NCBI GenBank assembly: GCA_030628905.1
Contig: DAOVQB010000179.1
Span: forward strand, 1 to 9,210
DNA from: DAOVQB01 sp023128935
Lineage (GTDB): Bacteria > Eisenbacteria > RBG-16-71-46 > CAIMUX01 > WJJG01
DNA: 9,210 nucleotides
Reading direction: 5' to 3'
The translations under genes were made by a program, and so were the position numbers. The notes under the pieces were generated by a model. It did not search any database and was not told where the DNA came from. It saw nothing but the letters and a program-made list of their open reading frames with translations. Of this stretch, positions 1-6,121 are shown in pieces. How positions within the stretch are numbered: position 1 is the first letter of the stretch; every line of letters begins with the position of its first letter.

Positions 1-371
1 ACGGGCGGTTCAGCGAGAAAGACCTCTAGCACCGGCTGATCAACTTCGACACGGACGATCTCCACCCGGCGCTGAAGCAGCGGAATCAGGCGGGTCTGCA
101 GTGTGAGTGAGCGCAGCGAAAAGCGCAGGCGAGGGCCCGCGGGGGCTTCGCCAATCTCGACACCGGAGAGCTCCACGTGTGGTGACGGGAAAAGCCCTAC
201 ATGCACGGCGGCGACGGCGATCGGCCGGCCGGCCTCCTCCTCAAGCTTGGCCAAGATGTGCTCGCGGATGGCGTCCTTGGGGACGAGCAGTGTGAGCAGA
301 ATGAACGCCAGGACGAGGACGCCCAGGGCAATCACGATGCCCCGCACAACAGGGTGGGTCTTGCGCGCCAT
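1..371 (-). CDS. AsmA-family protein, N-terminal part (runs off the left edge)
   Basis: An open frame of 123 codons starts at ATG 371 and reaches the window edge without a stop. The protein begins with a short basic stretch (MARKTHPVVRG) and one hydrophobic segment at about residues 11-31 (IVIALGVLVLAFILLTLLV), the usual single inner-membrane anchor. The next part, with REHILAKLEEEAGRPI and then VGLFPSPHVELSGVEIG, is the characteristic start of AsmA-like proteins: a helix followed by the first beta strands of a long groove. The family is anchored in the inner membrane, faces the periplasm and is linked to lipid transport and outer-membrane homeostasis. A strong Shine-Dalgarno (AAGGAGG) 7 nt upstream fixes the start. 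Family members run from about 500 to over 1000 residues, so most of the gene is missing here. The subfamily cannot be told from the N-terminus. Confidence 0.78.
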   Translation of the reverse strand, partial: MARKTHPVVRGIVIALGVLVLAFILLTLLVPKDAIREHILAKLEEEAGRPIAVAAVHVGLFPSPHVELSGVEIGEAPAGPRLRFSLRSLTLQTRLIPLLQRRVEIVRVEVDQPVLEVFLAEPP

Positions 372-378
372 CGTCAGG

Positions 379-385
379 CCTCCTT
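379..385 (-). promoter_or_regulatory. Ribosome binding site of the AsmA-like gene
   Basis: Minus-strand AAGGAGG lies 7 nt before ATG 371. It decides the start, because no other in-frame ATG nearby has such a site. Confidence 0.75.
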
Positions 386-447
386 CGCGCCGCTCGGACG
401 TGACGCACGAGCGGTGATTGCGGCAGCTTCCCGTGTCAGTGATCCCG

Positions 448-476
448 ATCCTATTTGAAGCCCCATACGCACACAA
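448..476 (-). promoter_or_regulatory. Possible sigma-70 promoter for the AsmA-like gene
   Basis: On the minus strand TTGTGT (471-476) and TAGGAT (448-453) are separated by exactly 17 bp. They match the -35 and -10 consensus at 3/6 and 4/6. The predicted start lies about 70 nt upstream of ATG 371. The spacing is ideal but the boxes are weak. Confidence 0.3.
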
Positions 477-528
477 CCATTTGCCCGCGGACTGAGCCCC
501 ATTGGTCTATGACAATGCTGCCATGTCC

Positions 529-560
529 GCTATAGTCGGCGACAGACAGGCGCCTATAGC
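529..560. repeat. 7-bp inverted repeat (GCTATAG / CTATAGC)
   Basis: GCTATAG at 529-535 and its perfect complement CTATAGC at 554-560 are separated by 18 bp. The repeat lies in the open but non-conserved stretch just before recognisable FN3 sequence begins at about 597. It could be a regulator site, a recombination scar or chance. Confidence 0.25.
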
Positions 561-632
561 CATCTGGTTATCTGTCTGGGAAAAAGAGCAGGTTATGCAT
601 TCGCTCCAACCGCAGTCGCGAATCTTTCTGCG

Positions 633-1514
633 TTGCCGCATTACTACTCTTCAGTCATCCTCACTTGGACTACTCCGAGTGACGATGAATCCGACGCAAG
701 TGCCTTACAATACGACTTGCGGTACTCCACGGCCCCTCCCTGCGAACCGGAAGTCTGGTGGGATTCACATGCTATCGTGAAAGTCGACGATCTTCCCGTT
801 CCGAAGAGCCCGAGTAGGGCGGAGGGTTTCACGGTGCGGGGGTTGCAGCCAGGCACATGTTATTATTTCGGCTTGAAGACGGCTGACGACACCCTGAACT
901 GGTCAGGCATCTCAAACATCGATACCGCAACTACCGAAGCATATGAATCCAGTGGGCCTCACGCCTATGGCGTGCTCATCGCCCATCTCAATCCGGTCCT
1001 CGGGTACACTAGTGCCCCTACATCGTCGTACGAAGGCTTCTCAGATCTTGCCCACTGTCACGACGCAATCACTGCCGGCGACATTTTGCCGGAGTATCCT
1101 CAAATCTGGTTCGTCATTGCCTCCTTCGATAACTCTCCGGGCCCCATCGAGTTGATGGAGGTACAGTTCGGCTTTGCCGACTACGACCCCGCGGGAATCT
1201 GCTTGGTCGACTACAGTGCCCCACACAATTGCGTCCTGGAGCTGAGCAGTAGTGGCTGGCCGGGCCCGCAAGAGGGCACCTGTATCGTCTTCGATTCGCA
1301 CACTCTGCCCACGAGCCCGCTGGTCGAGCTTTACTGGTTCGCGTCCTACGTCTATTCACCCGTGTCGATTGAACTTGGTCCCAATCCGGACACCGGCCAC
1401 GCGACGTTCGGCGGGAACCTTCTCCACAACTACCTGCCCCCCACGATCGATAAGGTCTACGACTTCGGAATCATGGGCTTCGGCAAGCCGGGATATAACC
1501 CGTGCGCCCAATGA
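633..1514 (+). CDS. FN3-domain secreted-type protein, probably 5'-truncated
   Basis: From TTG 633 this is 293 residues. The frame is open back to 513 (stop at 510-512), and FN3-like sequence already begins upstream of the TTG (PTAVANLSALPHYYSSVIL, from about 606), so 633 cannot be the true domain boundary. No ATG, GTG or TTG occurs between 513 and 633 in frame, and neither other frame supplies a signal peptide. The N-terminus therefore seems lost by deletion or frameshift. The FN3 domain runs to about residue 100, with SVILTW, YDLRYS and GLQPGTCYYFGLKTADD as core strands. The remaining ~190 residues form a separate beta-rich domain with Cys at 142, 190, 200, 217 and 291, ending in GFGKPGYNPCAQ. 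I do not recognise a named family for it, though it resembles C-terminal parts of exported proteins of uncultivated FCB-like bacteria. It is convergent with the next gene, 71 bp away. Function unknown; possibly a pseudogene. Confidence 0.6.
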   Translation: MPHYYSSVILTWTTPSDDESDASALQYDLRYSTAPPCEPEVWWDSHAIVKVDDLPVPKSPSRAEGFTVRGLQPGTCYYFGLKTADDTLNWSGISNIDTATTEAYESSGPHAYGVLIAHLNPVLGYTSAPTSSYEGFSDLAHCHDAITAGDILPEYPQIWFVIASFDNSPGPIELMEVQFGFADYDPAGICLVDYSAPHNCVLELSSSGWPGPQEGTCIVFDSHTLPTSPLVELYWFASYVYSPVSIELGPNPDTGHATFGGNLLHNYLPPTIDKVYDFGIMGFGKPGYNPCAQ

Positions 1515-1585
1515 CGGCTGATCGAGTTCAAGACGTGCGGTATCCCCGTGGCGGTCTCTGCCTTGCGTGCGGGTCAGCAGATAGC

Positions 1586-2998
1586 TCACCCCACAGCCTG
1601 TGCTGGGGGATTTCCTCGCGCACCCGCATCTCCCGGCCCCGCGATGTCGCCTAGGATCCCCCAGACAGCTTGCGCCATGTAGATCGGCACAGACAGCAAG
1701 CGGTACCGCAGTGTCTTGCCGGACATGGATACTTGGAGCAACTGATCAGTGAACTCCCCCGTGTACAGGCGAAGCCCAGTGTGCAAGCCGGCGCGCCAAA
1801 GGAACTGATGCATGGATCTGAGTGTTCCGGATGTTCCCGACTTGACCTCCAGCGGCACGGGTACGCCTGCACCAGGCAGCAGGTAATCGACTTCGGCACT
1901 CCCCCGCGAAGATTCGCTCACCCAGAAGTACAACCGCTCATGTCTTCCAGGACGGCCCGCCAGGAGCTGTTGTCCGACGAACATCTCCGCCAGACGTCCA
2001 TCAATGAGTCTCTCGAAGGCAAGCGCGTGTACATCCTCAATCGCGGTTCCCATGCTGGAGAGCGCCAAGCCCGTGTCGAGGGGCAATAACTTGGGTGCAG
2101 ACTTCGGGCGTGGCCGCGGGGGCAGCTTAGTATCGCTCGTGGGCCAAACACGCGCGATGAGTAGGCCCGCCTCCAGACGCCCCAGGGCGGTTTTCATGGA
2201 TTGCGATCGATGGCCCGGGGCGAAGTTCTCGTACGAGAACCGGCTGCCAACATGGTACTTGAGATTCTCGAAAGCAGCTTCCAAATGACCCAGGTCCCGT
2301 ACGCCGCGATACTTCTGGAAATCCTCTGCAAGAGCCTGCAAGAGATCGGCGTGAATCTCGCGCACGATCGCCGGCCGGCCGGTTGTGACCCAATTAGAGA
2401 CGGCCTCCGGCATGCCCCCGACGAGTAGGTAGTCGCGGAGCATCGCCAAGGCCTCTTCATGAATGGGCCGGGGGCAGGCCTTGCGATCTTGCAGTGCTGC
2501 GAGCAGCCTTACCGCCAGCACGCTCTTGCCGAGCGCCTGGAGGAATTCCAGGTAGGTGAGGGGATGGAGCGTACGGAAAGTGACCCTCCCGACTGGAAAC
2601 GAAAAGCCCCGCTCTTGAAGGCGCACTTCCAGCAGGGAGCCCGCCGCGATGACGGCCAACTTCGGGTGATCCTCTTGAAAGAAGCGTAGCCACTGAACGA
2701 GATCGGGACTCTCTTGGATCTCGTCCAGAAACAGAAGAGTGTCCTCCGGGAAGCGCCCAATATTGTGCCGTGTCGCGAGCGCCCCAAGAAGGTCCTCCAC
2801 CGATGCACAGGATCGGACTAGGGATAGGTCAGCTCTGCGCTCGAGGTTTACCTCGAGGAAGAGCTTGGACCTCTTGCCGAGTTCCCTAATAGTTGTAGAC
2901 TTACCGGTTTGCCGCGCCCCCCTCAATATCAGGGGCTTTCGGTCTGGACTATCCAGCCACTCAGCCAGGACGCCGTCGAGAGAGCGTGGGAGATACAT
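1586..2998 (-). CDS. AAA_14 / DUF4143 family ATPase (copy 1)
   Basis: This 470-residue P-loop protein starts at ATG 2998 (MYLPRSLDG). The start matches the family's usual N-terminus and has AGGTG 5 nt upstream. An in-frame ATG at 3016 adds six residues but has no visible ribosome site. The N-terminal AAA_14 domain has Walker A GARQTGKS (residues 27-34), Walker B TLLFLDE (87-93) and a sensor-like strand AVIAAGS (115-121). The C-terminal DUF4143 region carries a PD-(D/E)xK-like set: E338, D371 in AEVDYLL, and E384-x-K386 in PLEVKSG. These proteins are common, patchily distributed bacterial and archaeal ATPases, predicted to bind DNA and perhaps cut it; their role is not established. It lies between guaA and the convergent FN3 gene. 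A second, only distantly similar relative lies at 4582-5763. The tail after about residue 440 is low-complexity Gly/Ala/Pro. Confidence 0.9.
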   Translation of the reverse strand: MYLPRSLDGVLAEWLDSPDRKPLILRGARQTGKSTTIRELGKRSKLFLEVNLERRADLSLVRSCASVEDLLGALATRHNIGRFPEDTLLFLDEIQESPDLVQWLRFFQEDHPKLAVIAAGSLLEVRLQERGFSFPVGRVTFRTLHPLTYLEFLQALGKSVLAVRLLAALQDRKACPRPIHEEALAMLRDYLLVGGMPEAVSNWVTTGRPAIVREIHADLLQALAEDFQKYRGVRDLGHLEAAFENLKYHVGSRFSYENFAPGHRSQSMKTALGRLEAGLLIARVWPTSDTKLPPRPRPKSAPKLLPLDTGLALSSMGTAIEDVHALAFERLIDGRLAEMFVGQQLLAGRPGRHERLYFWVSESSRGSAEVDYLLPGAGVPVPLEVKSGTSGTLRSMHQFLWRAGLHTGLRLYTGEFTDQLLQVSMSGKTLRYRLLSVPIYMAQAVWGILGDIAGPGDAGARGNPPAQAVG

Positions 2999-3039
2999 TC
3001 CAACACCTGCCTGCATCTATGACATCATCAATTAACGGC

Positions 3040-3071
3040 TGTATTTTGATGCCTATATAGTAGAAATACAA
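3040..3071 (-). promoter_or_regulatory. AT-rich promoter/operator candidate for DUF4143 ATPase copy 1
   Basis: A 7-bp inverted repeat, TGTATTT (3040-3046) and AAATACA (3064-3070), frames an AT-rich block. On the minus strand TTGTAT (3066-3071) lies 17 bp from CAAAAT (3043-3048), a weak -35/-10 pair whose boxes fall inside the repeat arms. Transcription would begin near 3036, just ahead of the gene. The arrangement parallels the stronger palindrome of copy 2, but the match is weak. Confidence 0.3.
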
Positions 3072-3282
3072 GGGTATTGTTCTTGTTCCTGGCAAGGTGT
3101 CGAAGAAATTCAATCTTCAGACCACCTGGTTTCTCTCGCTGCTGCTGCCCTACCACTTTCGATATGAGGACTACGGCACCGCGCCGTTCGGCCAGGAAAG
3201 CTGGTTCTGCAGCCTCTGGAGCAAGCCCCGGATGGTCTACTCCCCCTCGATCGTCGACGGGGGCTTCTTGGTGATGTTGTAG
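3064..3282 (+). pseudogene. Coding-like fragment of an unidentified gene
   Basis: The plus frame is open from 3064 (stop at 3061-3063) to TAG 3280-3282. A GTG at 3097 gives a 61-residue ORF (MSKKFNLQTTWFLSLLLPYH...). About five of six codons between 3100 and 3240 end in G or C, as expected of real genes in GC-rich DNA. The residue mix (FRYEDYGTAPFGQESWF, SLWSKPRMVYSP) looks like folded-protein sequence rather than antisense noise. It has no good ribosome site, and its last 46 bp overlap the 3' end of guaA on the other strand. I do not recognise the family. It may be the remnant of a gene cut at both ends, or chance. Confidence 0.28.
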
Positions 3283-4181
3283 GTGGCACTGACGACGCCC
3301 GGGATCTCTGACGTCAACCTTTCGCCTAGACGGAGCAACTTATCCCAGGGGAGTTCCGTCGGAGTCGCTATCCGGGCGTCCTTGCTCTCCCAGCACCGGA
3401 CTTCGATCTGGTGGCCGAATTCCCTCTGGCCGTCCCGGATGCCCGTGACCTTGTCCTTGTGCAGGATCGCGAGGTACTGGAACGCCCCCGAATCCACCAG
3501 CTCCTCGCAGACGATCTTGTCCGCCTTGCGCGTCATCTCGATGGACTCCCGCGTGACTTCCCCGAGAACCCTCACGGAGAGGCCGGGGCCCGGGAATGGT
3601 GGTCTGGTGTATATTTCTACCGGAAGTCCGAGGGCCTTCCCGACCTGCCGGATCCCGTCCTTGCGGAGCTCCACCAACGGTTCGAGGACCTTGTAGCCGT
3701 ACTCCTTCTCCGTGTCGATGCCGAGCTGCACCAGAATGTTGTGCTGCCGCTTGACCCCCGCCACAGTCTCGTCCACATCCGTTTTGTTCGTGCCGTGCAA
3801 GAGGAACTTCGCTCCCGACTCGCGGACGATGGGGCCAAAAACCTTTTTATAGAAAACCTCCGTGATCCCCTTGTCCCTCTTTTTCTCGGGATCCGTCTCG
3901 CCCTTCAACGCATCGAAGAACTTCCCGCTTTCATCAGCGAGCATGACCTCAACGCCGAGTGCGGCAAAGTTCCTGACCACCTCCTCCGGTTCATCCTGCC
4001 TCATCAAGCCACTGTCGATGAAGTAGGTCTTCAACCGGTCTCCGAGCGCCCGGTGCCCCAGAAGAGTCACGACGGCGCTGTCCACCCCACCGGAAAGGGC
4101 GTTGATGGCTATCCCGTCTCCGACGGATTCCGAGATTTCTCTAACCTTCTCCTCGATAAAAGCCTTTGCATCGAAGCTCAT
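3237..4181 (-). CDS. guaA: GMP synthase ATP-pyrophosphatase subunit (GuaA C-terminal part, stand-alone)
   Basis: This 314-residue protein corresponds to the ATP-PPase plus dimerisation domains of GMP synthase, which adenylates XMP and aminates it to GMP in purine synthesis. The pyrophosphatase P-loop is SGGVDS (residues 30-35), followed by FIDSGLMR (54-61). The family block RPPFPGPGLSVRVLGEVT is at 193-210 and the C-terminal KKPPSTIEGE at 305-314. Bacterial GuaA is usually a ~510-residue fusion with an N-terminal glutaminase. Here that domain is absent, as in the two-subunit archaeal enzyme, and no glutaminase gene lies in the window; the partner must be elsewhere, or ammonia is used. The normally near-invariant TIEWE tail reads TIEGE. 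The start is supported by GGAGG 8 nt upstream. The leader holds a hexamer repeat below a strong promoter. The neighbours are two DUF4143 ATPases, not purine genes. A GuaA-like paralogue with another substrate remains possible. Confidence 0.88.
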   Translation of the reverse strand: MSFDAKAFIEEKVREISESVGDGIAINALSGGVDSAVVTLLGHRALGDRLKTYFIDSGLMRQDEPEEVVRNFAALGVEVMLADESGKFFDALKGETDPEKKRDKGITEVFYKKVFGPIVRESGAKFLLHGTNKTDVDETVAGVKRQHNILVQLGIDTEKEYGYKVLEPLVELRKDGIRQVGKALGLPVEIYTRPPFPGPGLSVRVLGEVTRESIEMTRKADKIVCEELVDSGAFQYLAILHKDKVTGIRDGQREFGHQIEVRCWESKDARIATPTELPWDKLLRLGERLTSEIPGVVSATYNITKKPPSTIEGE

Positions 4182-4189
4182 GAAAACGT

Positions 4190-4194
4190 CCTCC
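4190..4194 (-). promoter_or_regulatory. Ribosome binding site of guaA
   Basis: Minus-strand GGAGG lies 8 nt before ATG 4181. Only 16 bp separate it from the hexamer repeat that begins at 4211. Confidence 0.7.
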
Positions 4195-4210
4195 AGGATT
4201 GGGGTTGAGA

Positions 4211-4318
4211 TTTGGATTTGGATTTGGATTTGGCTTTGGCTTTGGCTTTGGCTTTGGATTTGGCTTTGGTTTTGGCTTTGGTTTTGGTTTTGGATTTGGC
4301 TTTGGCTTTGGATTTGGT
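4211..4318. repeat. Hexanucleotide tandem repeat (TTTGGH)x18 in the guaA leader
   Basis: Eighteen consecutive 6-bp units run without a gap or indel. Five columns (TTTGG) are invariant in every unit. The sixth is A, C or T but never G, in the order A A A C C C C A C T C T T A C C A T. Read on the plus strand as Phe-Gly codons, every difference is synonymous; read on the minus strand in the Pro-Lys/Asn frame, A versus C/T changes the residue. The tract lies 30-137 bp upstream of the guaA start, inside the predicted transcript leader, so a change in unit number would alter leader length without touching the coding frame. Confidence 0.95.
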
Positions 4319-4322
4319 TCTA

Positions 4323-4365
4323 CATCTGCTTTTGGATTCGGTTTCGCATCTGCTTTTGGATTCGG
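4323..4365. repeat. Two-copy 24-bp repeat next to the hexamer tract
   Basis: A 19-bp word starting CATCTGCTTTTGGATTC occurs at 4323-4341 and again at 4347-4365, with a period of 24 bp (four hexamers). It looks like an older, diverged part of the same array. In the plus frame it still reads Ser-Ala-Phe-Gly-Phe-Gly twice, with Phe using both TTT and TTC. Confidence 0.8.
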
Positions 4366-4417
4366 ACTGAGATCTGAACTAAGCTTGAGATTCAAGCGTT
4401 GTTCCCAGTACCGGTGC

Positions 4418-4445
4418 ATTATAAACGGAATCGTGCCGGTTGCAA
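4418..4445 (-). promoter_or_regulatory. Sigma-70-type promoter of guaA
   Basis: On the minus strand TTGCAA (4440-4445) is followed after 16 bp by a perfect TATAAT (4418-4423). Transcription should start near 4411, giving a guaA leader of about 230 nt that contains the whole hexamer tract. A small perfect hairpin (GCTTGA-GAT-TCAAGC on the plus strand, 4383-4397) lies early in the leader. Confidence 0.6.
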
Positions 4446-4581
4446 CCGCTTGAGACCTGGCATGCGTGCGTCACGGGATGCCGCGAGCCGCAAATGGGCT
4501 CAAGCATCATTATAGGTAGGGAACATAAGAGCGGGACGCTTGGTCAGGTGCCCTGGGGACTTCGATGCTTGTTCGCCAGGA

Positions 4582-5763
4582 TCACGTGATTGTGCACGCG
4601 TTGGCTTGGCGTGGTTGGAGAATCTCCCCCTGCCAGAGGCGCCGGGCGAAGGTGGCGGCCGGCAGGATCTCGATACCATCTGTCGTCTTGCGCGCCTTGC
4701 GCTCGAGGCAGACAACGATGCGCCGGCCGACGCCGGGCTGGTCGGCCGCGAGCTGCCGCAAGCCCTTCAGGTGGTCCGAGGTAATCTTGCGCGCTGACTT
4801 AGCCTCAACTGCGACGTTCATGTTATTGACGATAAAGTCCACCTCGATGCCGCTAGCAAGCCGCCAGTAGGAGAATTCGGCGAACGACTCCGTGTATGCG
4901 TTGTAGGCCCTGAGCTCGTGGAAGCACCAGTTCTCGAAAGCCTTGCCGTAGAGCGGCGAGCCGGGCTCCAGTCCAGGTCGCTTGGCCAGGAAATTCACCA
5001 CGCCCACGTCGGCGAAGTAGAACTTCGGCGAGGCGATGACCCGCCGCTTGGGACGCTTGCGATAGGAAGGGAGCCAGCCGGCAAGCAAAGTGTCTTCGAG
5101 AATCTGGAAGTGGCCTTTGACCGTCTGGCTCGAGACGCCACACTCCCTGGCGATGGTGGAGAAGTTGACCGGTTCGGTGTCCGACAAGGAGGCGATGCCG
5201 AGAAACTCCGAGAACACCGGCAGATTACGGACCAGTCCCTCGGCGGCCACTTCCTCCTTGAGATAGTCTGCGACGTACGCTCTCAACAGCCGCAATGGCC
5301 GACGGGAGAGGTATATCCTGGGAAGGTAGCCATGGTTGATCATACGGTCGAGGTCCCACTCGGAACCGAGTTCGGCCGAGGTCAGACCGAGCAGTTCATA
5401 GCGGATGGCTCTGCCGCCCAGCAGGTTGGCTTGTCCTCGCTTGACCTTCCTGGCGCTCGAACCGCACAACGCGAAGTGGACCCCGCGATTCTCGTGCAGC
5501 CAGTGTACCTCGTCCAGCAGCTGGGGAACCTTCTGCACCTCGTCGATGACCACGAAGGGCGCCCGCCTCTCCTCTGGGATCTCGGAGCGTAGCCACTCGG
5601 GATGCTCCAGGTAGCGGCGGAACTCTTCGGCCTTCAAGAGATCGAGCCACAGAGCGCCCGGATATGCCGCACGCAGGAGTGTGGTCTTCCCGGTCTGCCT
5701 TGGCCCCCAGAGAAAGAAGGTCTCCGTTCCCGGCTCGGGGAGTCTGAGTCCACGTGTAAACAT
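4582..5763 (-). CDS. AAA_14 / DUF4143 family ATPase (copy 2)
   Basis: This 393-residue protein is of typical family length. The AAA_14 domain has Walker A GPRQTGKT (residues 20-27), Walker B FVVIDE (70-75) with the following VQKVP typical of the family, and a sensor strand FALCGSS (97-103). Residues ~190-240 form a predicted winged helix-turn-helix (FSTIARECGVSSQTVKGHFQ), which suggests DNA binding. The DUF4143 C-terminus has PD-(D/E)xK-like residues E283, D309 (GIEVDF) and E320-x-K322 (VAVEAKS). The cellular role of the family is not established. There is no Shine-Dalgarno before ATG 5763. Instead a TTGACA -35 and a large palindrome end almost at the ATG, so the message is probably leaderless and, by inference, autoregulated by the protein's own HTH. 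It belongs to a different subgroup from copy 1, so a recent duplication is unlikely. Confidence 0.9.
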   Translation of the reverse strand: MFTRGLRLPEPGTETFFLWGPRQTGKTTLLRAAYPGALWLDLLKAEEFRRYLEHPEWLRSEIPEERRAPFVVIDEVQKVPQLLDEVHWLHENRGVHFALCGSSARKVKRGQANLLGGRAIRYELLGLTSAELGSEWDLDRMINHGYLPRIYLSRRPLRLLRAYVADYLKEEVAAEGLVRNLPVFSEFLGIASLSDTEPVNFSTIARECGVSSQTVKGHFQILEDTLLAGWLPSYRKRPKRRVIASPKFYFADVGVVNFLAKRPGLEPGSPLYGKAFENWCFHELRAYNAYTESFAEFSYWRLASGIEVDFIVNNMNVAVEAKSARKITSDHLKGLRQLAADQPGVGRRIVVCLERKARKTTDGIEILPAATFARRLWQGEILQPRQANACTIT

Positions 5764-5764
5764 G

Positions 5765-5792
5765 ACTTGAAATTATCGTGATATTTTCAAGT
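5765..5792. promoter_or_regulatory. Near-perfect 28-bp palindrome (operator candidate)
   Basis: The outer arms ACTTGAAA and TTTCAAGT (8 bp) are perfect. After one mismatch the inner TATC/GATA-type pairs continue to the centre, so 12 of 14 positions pair. It begins 1 bp after the ATG complement at 5761-5763 and ends directly at the -35 box. It therefore covers the spacer, the -10 and the predicted start site, the classic position for a repressor operator. Confidence 0.7.
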
Positions 5793-5798
5793 TGTCAA
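5770..5798 (-). promoter_or_regulatory. Promoter of DUF4143 ATPase copy 2 (leaderless start)
   Basis: The minus strand carries a perfect -35 TTGACA (5793-5798). The -10 is TAATTT (5770-5775, 17-bp spacer) or GATAAT (5772-5777, 15-bp spacer). Either places transcription start at about 5763-5765, on or 2 nt before the ATG. That agrees with the missing ribosome binding site. Confidence 0.55.
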
Positions 5799-5889
5799 TC
5801 AATTTTCCACGATCGCCAAATAGTCCAGCGAACCCCTGCGAGGTCCCCGGATCGCGGTCCCAGGCCTGGCCGACATCTCCCAAATCTGC

Positions 5890-6039
5890 TCAAGAATCCC
5901 CTGTCCACTGGCGCAGCAGACGGCTGACTTCCTCTGCGGGTAGCCGGCTCCCTGCTCGAAGCATCTTATCCAGGGACCGGGCCGCCTTGTCCTTGCTGAT
6001 GATACCCGACTCGATCATCTCCCCAGAACCCAGAGCACC
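5890..6039 (-). pseudogene. Possible C-terminal remnant of a DUF3368-type PIN toxin
   Basis: The frame is open from just after TAG 6040-6042 to TGA 5890-5892. It reads GALGSGEMIESGIISKDKAA and then LDKMLRAGSRLPAEEVSRLL, ending QWTGDS. The layout (G-x-LG, a helix, LD-x-LR-x-G-x-RL and a final helix) resembles the last ~45 residues of DUF3368 PIN-domain nucleases, which act as toxins with small antitoxins. All catalytic PIN acidic residues would lie upstream, where stops interrupt this frame (TAG at 6040-6042 and TGA shortly before). An ATG at 6018 gives a 42-codon ORF, but its GGGGAG abuts the ATG too closely to work well. The family link is from memory and is uncertain. Confidence 0.35.
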
Positions 6040-6085
6040 CTACATCACGCTCCAGCGAGCACATCATTTCATGGCGCCTCTCTAC

Positions 6086-6121
6086 CGCGACCGCACGGAC
6101 AGGCGCGACCGCACGGACAGG
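6086..6121. repeat. Perfect 18-bp tandem duplication
   Basis: CGCGACCGCACGGACAGG occurs twice head to tail with no mismatch (6086-6103 and 6104-6121). No gene is recognised across it. Confidence 0.85.

Noticed and set aside
1586..1610. Terminator between the convergent FN3 and ATPase genes
   Set aside because: CCCCA...TGGGG can pair around a 10-nt loop, but no T tract follows on either strand and the bases are inside the ATPase coding end.
3411..4208. 265-residue plus-strand ORF
   Set aside because: It is the antisense shadow of the clearly conserved guaA frame.
4141..4419. Minus-strand Pro/Lys/Asn-rich 92-residue ORF across the hexamer repeat
   Set aside because: Its ATG lies inside the -10 box of the guaA promoter, so that transcript would not include it. 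The repeat's variation also changes its residues.
4918..5592. 224-residue plus-strand ORF
   Set aside because: It is antisense to the DUF4143 ATPase, whose Walker motifs prove the other strand.
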